Below, one piece after another: positions 22,172 through 30,700 of a stretch of 64,000 nt of DNA. Source of the stretch: Phymatolithon calcareum. Taxonomy: Eukaryota; Rhodophyta; Florideophyceae; Hapalidiales. Within the stretch, counting starts at the first letter, position 1. Every line of letters begins with the position of its first letter. A program made the translations under genes and the position numbers. The notes below the pieces were generated by a model, which saw only the letters and a program-made list of their open reading frames with translations, was not told where the DNA came from and made no database searches. Where the stretch lies: contig OZ345382.1 in NCBI GenBank assembly GCA_977006965.1, positions 1,426,001-1,490,000 of the forward strand, written 5' to 3'.

Positions 22172-22780
22172 TCAATGTTCTTCGTGATCCAATCTGAAAG
22201 CTTCAATGTATAAGCATAAATAATTGGTGGTTGCCCAACACGGGAGCATTCGACGGAAGGAGAGATCGACTGCTGTTTCAGAAGAATGCGCAGGCATAAT
22301 TTCTAAAAGCCAAAGAACATTATCCCTCCAGTTCCATTCACCATCCAGCATCAGTGTGGTAACGTAAGCCAGTATGCCGCGAGAGCATGGCTGCTGTGAT
22401 GTGGAATTGCTCGAGACCAACATTGAAACTCTGTTGTAAAAGAAAGATAAGTCAGCATTCGCATACTCGGCGCTTCTGTTGTTCGGACAGCTGCTGGACA
22501 TGGACACAGAGTATTTCGCATGCGTGACCATGTGGCCATCTGCAAGTTCCTGGAGGATCCACATCTGCCCACTGTATGACTTTTCAGACCGGGACGGCAG
22601 TAAATGCATCCTGAACCTCGAATTTGCTTGTCGGTTTTCCAGCGAGCATCCATCCTTAGCACCTTCTCTCCACATCGCCAATAGCCTATTTAAAGAAACG
22701 GACCCACACCACTCTATGAAATTGTGACACAACGCATCAACCAATATTAGCATCTCAAGTAGTTCAATTCCAACCCCCAT
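22172..22780 (-). CDS. Hypothetical 202-codon ORF opposite the peptide B promoter
   Basis: A genuine ATG opens 202 codons on the minus strand, longer than expected by chance at this composition, but there is no motif, signal or relative. It covers the conserved promoter blocks of peptide gene B (22728-22771), which argues that it is fortuitous. Listed because it is the only long frame between two divergent peptide genes. Confidence 0.2.
   Translation of the reverse strand: MGVGIELLEMLILVDALCHNFIEWCGSVSLNRLLAMWREGAKDGCSLENRQANSRFRMHLLPSRSEKSYSGQMWILQELADGHMVTHAKYSVSMSSSCPNNRSAEYANADLSFFYNRVSMLVSSNSTSQQPCSRGILAYVTTLMLDGEWNWRDNVLWLLEIMPAHSSETAVDLSFRRMLPCWATTNYLCLYIEAFRLDHEEH
22686..22771 (+). 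promoter_or_regulatory. Promoter region of peptide gene B
   Basis: Contains TATTTAAAG (22688-22696, TATA-like), CACAACGCATCAA (22728-22740) and TTAGCATCTCAAG followed by TTCAATTCC, all shared in order with copies A and D. Confidence 0.6.
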
Positions 22781-22787
22781 TCAAAAA

Positions 22788-22901
22788 ATGAAGTTCTCCA
22801 CCGTTGTTGTCTTCGCCGCCGTTCTCGCTGCCGCCACCGCGTTCGGTGAATTCGGCAAGATGTTCGAATCCTTTGGTCTTCCCGCCACCCCGCCCCTCTA
22901 A
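22788..22901 (+). CDS. Secreted 37-residue peptide, copy B
   Basis: Signal peptide MKFSTVVVF... ending in ATA, mature part FGEFGKMFESFGLPATPPL. Compared with copy A the mature part has three replacements (Asp to Glu, Ile to Met, Ala to Pro) against about seven silent changes, a pattern of purifying selection. The gene stands 1.3 kb from copy A in divergent orientation. AATAAA at 22969-22974 implies a transcript of roughly 250 bases. Function unknown; secretion is inferred from the signal peptide. Confidence 0.8.
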   Translation: MKFSTVVVFAAVLAAATAFGEFGKMFESFGLPATPPL

Positions 22902-22968
22902 GTTCTTGGGGAAAGCCAAGCTAGCTTAGGTTGAGCGGATTCTAATCGAGTGCGTTCCCATTAGGAAT

Positions 22969-22974
22969 AATAAA
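22969..22974 (+). terminator. Polyadenylation signal of peptide gene B
   Basis: AATAAA 68 bases after the stop codon. Confidence 0.6.
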
Positions 22975-23124
22975 CATGAATACCTCTCTCTTCTCGTTTC
23001 TCCCTGGAAATTGAAAACATACGTCGGCAAGTCACTGCACAGAGTGAATTATCGTGATAGTAGACACTGCAAAAGAGCTACCACAGTGGAGTCTCACAGA
23101 CATCTGCACATATACATTTTCATG

Positions 23125-23148
23125 ATATAGTGACCTCCGTTTTGGGCT
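23125..23148 (+). repeat. Fragment of the Tigger-like element's left end
   Basis: atatagtg, then ttttgggct, closely matching the subterminal segment 18253-18276 of the transposon at 18225-19060. Too short to show more than an old insertion scar. Confidence 0.4.
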
Positions 23149-23656
23149 AAAAGGAACCCGTCCATGTGTTCTTCGCACTTGGAATGTAATCTCTGGGAGT
23201 GATAAGATAAAGAATAGGTTTATCTTGAAAAGGGGTGATCTCTCTCCGATGAGAAGATGAGATGCTCTCTACTAAAACTGCAAAGTGAGAACTGCTTAAA
23301 TAGGCTTCCGATTGCCTTCCATCTATGGGCTTTGGTGGAAGCATATTGCGTGCTTCCTGCTCGCAGAACCTATGCTGGAATTTAGGTCGCCTATTCCTGC
23401 AGCTTGTGATGCCACTGCATCATTGCGTGTCTACAGGAAGCAACCACTAAAGGTTACCCTAGCGATCCAGGGGGAGACATCGTACAAATAAGACTTTATA
23501 TGGTAGAGCCACTGAAGACGTACGGTAGCCACAGATTTCGCAGACAAGAGCGGAAGCTGAGAAAGAACGTATGCCAGAATTATTCGTCATCTGAAATTTC
23601 GCGGAGCCCACCGTACTTTACCATATGTTTATAGAAGCCCACCTTGGCTATTGCCA

Positions 23657-23769
23657 TGAATTTGAACGACCGGGGAGGGGGGGCAGAGGCTGTCTAAGTT
23701 CTTGCTGAAGTCACCTAAGGCGGTGGCAGCAGCAACAAGGCTGGAGAACGCAATTGTTGTTTTGAATTA
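23657..23769 (-). pseudogene. Secreted peptide, dead copy C
   Basis: The minus strand reads FKTTIAFSSLVAAATALGD followed by FSKNLDSLCPPSPVV, aligning over the full length with copies A, B, D and E. The start codon is lost (TTC where ATG is expected at the 5' end), the glycine-leucine of the tail is changed, and the stop has moved downstream. It lies between the two divergent pairs. Confidence 0.7.
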
Positions 23770-24182
23770 AACGCTGGGAGGGTTTCACGTTTTGTGTGTG
23801 AAGTTCACTATGCAATGCTGTTCCGTTGTTCGCTGTAGGCAATCAAGAGTAAGGAAACAGGTGTGTTGCTCATCTGCTTTAAGACGGAAGCGCAGTACTG
23901 GAATTTAGGTTGCATTTTCTCCAAGGCCTATCTGGTAGCATTTGCAATCGGCACGCACGGGATCGCAGGGAGCCAGTTGAGCGACCACGCTTTCAAGTGT
24001 CCACATTAAGCGCCCGCTGTACCGAGCATTAAGGAAGAGCGGTAGGAATATATTGAAAATGTAACTTTTCTCGTACAGATTTGGTGAATTAGCTTTCGAG
24101 ATGTGCTACGTATGTAGAATCGCACGAAATCTGGCACGGGAGTAGCAAACCTTTTTGCAAGGGAATGATGTTTTTTGCAACT

Positions 24183-24230
24183 GTTTCGTTGTTTATTTGA
24201 AAGCCCTCATTAACACTCCTAAGACTGTAA
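24183..24230 (-). repeat. Repeat R5 with AATAAA, copy 1
   Basis: gaaagccctca plus acactcct and actgta, matching 33985-34030. On the minus strand both copies contain AATAAA, so they may be two copies of one gene's 3' end. Confidence 0.5.
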
Positions 24231-24275
24231 GAGCAGCTTTTCGTAACTTGCTCATTCTAGTACATCGCCTGGTCC

Positions 24276-24822
24276 CTAATACAGGGACTCGTCGTTCTCC
24301 ATATTGTCAATTATGGTGACGCTGTAGAGTAGTATGGAGTCTAATGCCTTTTCCGTTCTTAACATTTCTCCGGAGTCCAGTTCATACTTTGTTAGGTTCA
24401 TACGTATGATCTCCAAGCGGCGCTCTGCTGCCGTTCCGAATGTATTCGATATTAGCGTCGTGCTCACTTGAGGGAACCTTCCGCTTACGCATTTTATGGC
24501 CAGCTGTCGATGTCTCACCTTGGCAAACCTGAGGATGGCCGGGATCGCATCCGGTTTGCCGTACGGTGTTTTCCTCTTTCTTCTTGCTTCGAGCCTCGTG
24601 CTTTCTTTTGCGAACAGTATTCGTCGGAGTTGGCCTGGAGATTTCCCTTCCTGAATATGTTTGAAGGGGGCCGCGAACTGTACAAGGGCCTGATGTGCAC
24701 TGAGGAGTTTTCGAAAAGTCCCCACGTCCAAATTGGTACGACGCAGTGCACATCCTTGTCAATGTGTCCGGACTCCATCTGACATGCAAATGACTTTCAC
24801 AAACTGTTATGATATCCTTCAT
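24276..24822 (-). CDS. Possible hypothetical gene, frame uncertain
   Basis: Two overlapping minus-strand frames are open: 24276-24731 (151 codons, no good ATG; rich in Arg and Lys early, then KVRHRQLAIKCVSGRF) and 24382-24822 (146 codons, ATG start, Lys/Arg-rich middle). An AATAAA lies on the minus strand near 24190, about 85 bases after the TAG at 24276, which favours a transcript here. The 3' segment around it (24183-24230) recurs at 33985-34030. No family recognised; one spliced product or a retroelement remnant are both possible. Confidence 0.3.
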
Positions 24823-25062
24823 GAGGCCCTGATTATCCCTTCACACATGTCCTTCCTGATCAGGGGGGGCAATCCCTTTGGCCCAGTTGTCTACATTCTA
24901 ACACAAACTGAAATGAAAATATGACATTTGTTTCGGGATCAATAGATTGATACAAATAATTATTGTATCTCAAACAAATCAACAAAATGTCAATACCATG
25001 CTGCTGCGTCAAACCCAAAATGATGTTGTTGAGTCAATTGGTGTTGAAATAAACGTAATATA

Positions 25063-25635
25063 TGTAACGCCTCACGGGGGTCCAGAGAGAGATAGATGGA
25101 ATCGAGTGCAGCGCGAGGTAGGCAAAGATGAGAGGCGAGTTCACCGCGCGGCTTGTCCTTTTTCTTTCCGGCGGTGCTGCCTTTATTACCGTATATCTAG
25201 AGAAGCAAATGAAAGGCAGTGTAGATGATGACTGTGTTTTCAACAGGGATTACCGAAGCAGCGAGAGGTATAGCACCCGACAGGTAGTCGTGGCGCAGAC
25301 GACCGTCAGCGCTACGGGGGACAGCAAGCGCAGCTTGCATCGGCGTCCATTCGGCTGCCTTGTGGAGATAGCGATAGGTCTTCGCAAAGGCGTCCCTTGT
25401 GTTAGCAAAGTGAGACAGCGGAAGGTATCCGCTTATGTGTCCATTGGAGGAGCACCGACCACTGCTGATACAGTGTAGATACGGTGCGCGAGTGGGCGCC
25501 CATTCCAGGGTCGCCCGGGGGAACTGATATGCATTGTTTTGATACCCTTCAGGAAACCGGCTTGATATCTCATACCCAACAATGTTGAAGACCGTTGATC
25601 GGCTTTAGCCACGTGAGAGCAGAGAGGGTGTTACA
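25063..25635. mobile_element. Solo LTR (copy 1 of a second retrotransposon family)
   Basis: Starts TGTAACGCCTCACGG and ends GAGAGGGTGTTACA, i.e. TG...CA with short inverted ends, 573 bases. The same sequence is at 57678-58327. No internal region or partner LTR is present. The 5 bases on either side differ (atata, tacaa), so the target duplication has been lost or the ends recombined. Confidence 0.85.
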
Positions 25636-25920
25636 CATACAAGTAATTAAAAAAGAGTACCTACAAATACATGAAAACCATGAAAACAGTAGCCATATAA
25701 AAAGTTGAACCATAAATACCGTCTGATCACCTGAAGTCAGCCATGAGATACTTAAAACCTTGTAATGAAGTGAATATTATAGCCAATACACCAGTTAAAA
25801 AATAGAGCAAAAATTCCCTCAGTGCGCTTATTACTAACCATCGAATGGTGTGCTCAAGTAACTGCCTAGCGAAGAGCAATATGCGGTAGATTCTGTATCC
25901 CTAAGCAAACATCATGATGG
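25636..25920. other. Intergenic, nothing recognised
   Basis: AT-rich flank beyond the stop of peptide copy D; no clear AATAAA was found for that copy. Confidence 0.4.
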
Positions 25921-26043
25921 TCATAGAATTTCAAAGGCCGGGGTGGAGGGGAGACCGAAGGACTCGAAGGTCTTGCCGAAGTCACCGAAAGCTGTGGCGA
26001 CAACAACAACTGCGGCGAAGACAACAACGGTGGAGAACTTCAT
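25921..26043 (-). CDS. Secreted peptide, copy D (extended C-terminus)
   Basis: Signal peptide MKFSTVVVF... with a Val-rich core ending in ATA, mature part FGDFGKTFESFGLPSTPAFE then IL, 40 residues in all. The codons CTC TAA that end the other copies are altered to TTT GAA, so the frame reads on to TGA three codons later. It shares the upstream blocks (CACAAAGCATCAAA at 26095-26108 and TCAGCATCTCAAG). It pairs divergently with copy E, 752 bases away. The lost stop and the lack of a poly(A) signal suggest early decay, but the rest of the frame is intact. Confidence 0.7.
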   Translation of the reverse strand: MKFSTVVVFAAVVVVATAFGDFGKTFESFGLPSTPAFEIL

Positions 26044-26063
26044 TAAATTTTTTGATTGGGTTA

Positions 26064-26108
26064 GGAGTTGAAGTTGCTTGAGATGCTGAGAGTATTTGAT
26101 GCTTTGTG
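26064..26108 (-). promoter_or_regulatory. Shared upstream motifs of peptide gene D
   Basis: Minus strand CACAAAGCATCAAATACTCTC and AGCATCTCAAGCAACTTCAA, equivalent to the blocks upstream of copies A and B. Confidence 0.6.
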
Positions 26109-26732
26109 CTGGACGTTCAGAGTGCTGTGAAATTCCGTTGCATTAAGTAGATTGTCCACTGCGCTGAGAAATAGATGCCGTTTCCGGTATCGTGAAAGCA
26201 GGAATTCGAAAAATAAGAGTTCTTGACGAAATGCCCAACTGGAAGCATATTTGAAGGACACGTGCAAAAGGCCAGGGAGACGGTCGAGAGGACGCAATCT
26301 CTCCTGACGTATATTCTCTGTGCCTGTCCTGTGCTGTACAAGTGTACATTATTGCGGCATGAGTAAAGGGGCCACATTAGACTTTCATGATACGGCCAAC
26401 ACAGCTGTATTGTCTGGCGTAATGAGTCGTCGCTCAGAGGGGATACTTATGTGCTCTTGCGTTGTGGAAATGTGGTCCAACAGACACATGGTTGAACATT
26501 GCATGAGGGCGAACTAGCAAACTAGCTGAAATATTAATTCTGTCCAATGCGAACTGTCAGAGCTTTTGTGGACAAGTATTCCAGTTAAAAAAGTAGGCAG
26601 TTTGTCCCGATGAGCCCTGAATTCAGGAAATCGGCTTCCAGTATGCTTTCGATGACCAACGGATGGAAAATCGTTTTTCCCTTCTTATGGAATAAGTAGA
26701 GCGCCGGAGTAAGGACTTTCCCCAGCTTCTGG

Positions 26733-26746
26733 CACAACGCATCAAA
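26733..26746 (+). promoter_or_regulatory. Shared upstream motif of peptide gene E
   Basis: CACAACGCATCAAA 50 bases before the ATG, identical to the block in copy A. The AGCATCTC block is not conserved here, but the tttcaattcc just before the start is. Confidence 0.6.
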
Positions 26747-26795
26747 CGCATTCAACAACCAAAGCCATTTCAATTCCAAACCCCTCAGCTCAAAA

Positions 26796-26909
26796 ATGAA
26801 GTTCGCCACCGTCGTTGTGTTCGTCGCTGTCGTCGCCGCCGCCACAGCTTTCGGTGACTTTGGCAAGATCTTCGACAAATTCGGCCTCCCCGCCACCCCG
26901 GCCCTCTAA
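26796..26909 (+). CDS. Secreted 37-residue peptide, copy E
   Basis: Signal peptide MKFATVVVFVAVVAAATA, mature part FGDFGKIFDKFGLPATPAL. The last ten codons are base-for-base the same as in copy A, while the signal region shows seven silent changes. Glu-Ser is replaced by Asp-Lys in the middle of the helix, raising the charge of this variant. Two overlapping AATAAA signals at 26983-26993. The start is fixed by alignment to the other copies. Confidence 0.8.
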   Translation: MKFATVVVFVAVVAAATAFGDFGKIFDKFGLPATPAL

Positions 26910-26982
26910 ATCGTTCCCATCGAAGCGATAGCTGCCATACTGCATTTGGCACAAGCAGACGTTCAATTCCTACGATGCAAAG

Positions 26983-26993
26983 AATAAAATAAA
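26983..26993 (+). terminator. Polyadenylation signals of peptide gene E
   Basis: AATAAAATAAA about 75 bases after the stop. Confidence 0.6.
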
Positions 26994-27225
26994 GAAAGGG
27001 TCAGCCTTATATGATTCTTGATTAAATTGTCAGCTTGCCTTCGATTAGTGTGATGCTCGCCGGGCATGGGTGTCACAGGGCATTGTGCCGGTAGGGAACA
27101 CTCTCAAAGCTCTAATGTACATCTTCCAATGAAGGAGCATTATTGAGTCGCTGCTGAAGTGCAACTTGAACTCAGAAAGAGAAACTCATTTTGAAATCTC
27201 GAGAAAGAACCCTTTACTTTACTTC

Positions 27226-27679
27226 TGTAACAATCGCCGCACTCGCCGAGGTGTCCCGTACCTAAGTTCGTACCTTTTCGGACATACGCGTTATTTTTGC
27301 GTCGGGTACTGACAGGAGCTTCGGTGAATTGATCGACGCCGAAGGGCGCAATAATCAAGCGGTTAATACTGACGGGCGCGAACCGCGCTCCGTGGGCTCA
27401 AGTAAGTGTCGGGCGAATTTGTGCGCGTGCGAGCATGCAGTACGCCACGCATGGCCAGCTCCAGGCGGCGACCGCGCATCTGCGCGTGCGTGGAGACACT
27501 GGCGGGCAACGGAATGGGCGCGACACAACATTGAGTACTGCCTAGTATTAACTTTACAGTGTTAGAATTGTTACCTCATAAAGGCAGGCCTCTGGCGATC
27601 CCGGACTTCGGGTAGAGGCACATCGCCATCAAGTTCTCCCACCACACTTAGCGCGCGCGATCCCCCGGAAAGTGCTACA
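27226..27679 (+). repeat. 5' LTR
   Basis: 454 bases, TG...CA ends. A 78-codon ORF inside it is repeated in the other LTR and is not a gene. The sequence after it has TGG at 27688-27690, a weak candidate start of a primer-binding site. Confidence 0.95.
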
Positions 27680-27744
27680 GTAATTACTGGTTTCTTCGAA
27701 GAGACCTTTCCGATTTTGTGCGCGTATTGTTCAAGGCGGCGAGA

Positions 27745-30700
27745 ATGGCGTCTAACGCGAACACCGATAATACCGAGAAGGCCGACAAGGCCGAAACTAT
27801 CAAGCAGACAATTGTCGAAACCATTGAGGCTCCGCGCCTGTCCGACATTAGTACTGCCAGCTTCGTCCTGTTCAAGGAGAAGCGTGAGATTTACGAGCGC
27901 GTCATCGCTGAGAAGAATGCCGACACCAACGTTCACATTCCGCTGACGACGTATCGTAACTCCATATCGAAGCCAATCTTGCAGCTATTCGTGCTGGCTG
28001 ACTGGGTCCCTGTCGTAAACATTGAGGATATTACTGAGGACCACCTGAAAGTATGCGTCGCTGAGCACGCCCGTATTGATCCGGCCGACTACGACTTGGC
28101 GCGCATTGAACGTGAGCTGCGTGACGTCAAGCTGGATCGCTCATCAGACGATACAGGTCTGCGCAGCCAGGTATGGCGCCTCTGCCTCAAGTATATGACG
28201 ACGCTTGAGAAGTGTGGCTACGATGAATTCGTTGACAAGCAGCCAAAGCTTGCTATCAGGCACATTCTGAAACGTATCGCACACGGCGGCCTAAAGAAGC
28301 GCATGGTACTTACGCTGACGCTGCGCAAGAAAGAGCTCGAGAAGGACTTTGCCCTATTTGTCCGCGAGCTGGCGAAGGAGGCCGATGCTTTCGACCGTCA
28401 AGAGGTCGCGAGCCGGTGCAAGATGTACAGTTCCGACTCGGACGACGACAACGTCCTGGCCATCGAAGACGGCAATCGTGGCCGCAATCGTAACCGCGGT
28501 ACCCGAAAGAACAAGGACACCAGTACGTCAGTGCGCAATGACAGCGTCGCTCGAGAGGGAAAGAACAGCGAGGAGAAGCGCAAACGCAACCGCGATCTCC
28601 CCAAGTGTCTGAACCCTCGGTGCAAGAAGCTGCATTTCATCAACGACTGTGACATAACCAGCCCGGAGGAGAAAGCCGAGCTTAAAAAGAAGTATCACGA
28701 AAGCAAACGCCAGAAACAAACTGAGAAGAAGAAAGACCAGCCCCGTGGCAGAGTTGGTCGCATCGGTGGTGACGGCGCCGAAGATGGAGATTGTGAAGCA
28801 AGCGACAACACGTCTCTATTCTCAGCTACTTTCTGCAATGGCGCCGTCGAGACAGACGTTCTCGCGGACAGCGGATCCGATGTCACTGTGATCCCTCCCG
28901 CTCTGCTCGACGAGATCCGGGCTGCAGATCCGAACATTAACATATCGAACCTTCCAGAACCTATGACCTTTGGAAATGCTAGCACAGGCGTTCCACCTAT
29001 CACTTGCCGGCGTATGATTCAGATGGATGCTGAGCTGCGCATCCGGCACGGAGAGAAGCTCATCCTCCGTAATGCAAAATGGCTTGTCAGCGACAAACCT
29101 CTGAGCAATGCCTATATCGGACGCCATCTTCTGTCCGCACTAGGCATAAACAACCGTGTGCTGCTCGCTGCAGCACGTGACAGGCTTGGTGGCATCGTCA
29201 ATGTACCCGACATGCTACAGAAAGCCGGCTACAGTGACCACCCATGCGCGTGCCCGGACGGCTCGATCCAAAGCATCTTGCGTGAGCGCGGTCTGGAGTG
29301 GGGAAGTACCTTCCATAGCCACTCTGGCGCCGAGGACGACACGTTGGACGACAGCAACGTGTACATTGATCTCGGAGAAGATACAAAGGAGGAGCTAGAC
29401 GAGGCCCTGAACAACATCATCTGTACCGCGAAAGCAAACGGCCTGAGCGAGGCTGGTGTGAATCGCCTGCATGAACTCTTGCGCCGTTACCGCAAGGTAT
29501 TCCGTATTCGTCTAGGGAATTCACCGCCCGCTAAAATTGCACCTATGAAAATTCGCACCGACCCTGGCCGTCGCCCGGTGAAGGTGAAGGCGCGAAAGTA
29601 CTCTTCGGAACAGAGAAAGTTCCTGGACAAATATGTTGACACTCTCAAAGACATGGGTTTCTTTATTGAAATGCCAACGGCAGAATGGCAGGCCGCCCCA
29701 CTTCTTGTACCGAAGAAAAATTCGAAAGCCAAATTTCGAATGACAGTCGATACCCGTCCTGTCAATGCGGCCACCATCGTGGAAGCATGGCCCATGCCTC
29801 ACATGGAGGCCGAGACTAATGACTTCCAAGGCAGTCAATGTTTTGCAAGCCTGGACTTTGTATCAGGCTATTGGCAATTGCCGCTGGACCCCGAATCGTG
29901 GGGAAAGTGCGGCGTGGTGACGCCCACCGGTGTTGCGGCGTCGACAAGAGTGCTTCCTGGCCTCTCCAACGCCGTCTCTCATTTCCAAGCTAACGTTGAG
30001 CCATGCTTCGCGGAGCTGCGCGACAACATGAAGGCCTGGCTAGACGACTTCAGCCTCCACGCACCTGACGAGTCTACATTGCTCAAGAAAATTGAGCGAT
30101 TTCTATCCATATGCGAGGAAAAGAACTTATTCCTCTCTGCCCGCAAGTGCGTGCTGTTTTCAACTTCGCTGCGTTGGTGCGGACGAGTGATTTCTGCCGA
30201 TGGTTACACCATGGACCCCGCGCGCCTGTCGGGGCTCAAAGACATGGCGCCTCCCAAAACTGCCGACGAGCTCGCCGAGTTTATTTACTGCGTCCGCTGG
30301 ATGGGTGTCACCATCCCCGAGTTTTCAAAGCGCATCGCACCACTGGTTTCGGTGCTAGAGGAGGCCTACGCAAAGGCCGGTAAACGAACAAAACGGGCCA
30401 TCAAAAGCATCGCGCTGCAAAGCCTGTCTTGGGGCCCTGACCAAGAAAGATCATTCCTGGATTTACAAGACAGCCTCCGCAACGCTGTTAAAATGTCTTA
30501 CTGCGACCCGGAAAAAATCCCCTGTGTGTTCACAGATGCATCGAATCGATTCTGGTCCGGTGTCATCACGCAGACTACTGCGGAGGACCTGCTCAAGCCT
30601 CTTGCTGAACAGCGTCATGAGCCGCTAGCCTTTCTGGGCTCCGAATTCAAGGGTGCACAAGTGCATTGGACTACGTTCGAGAAAGAGGCATTTGCTATCT

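Noticed and set aside
25128-25478. 116-codon ORF, with a relative at 57824-58105
   Set aside because: Lies within the two solo LTRs; frame is not conserved between the copies.
27329-27565. 78-codon ORF, present twice (also 32690-32926)
   Set aside because: Lies inside the two LTRs and is repeated because the LTRs are; no gene.
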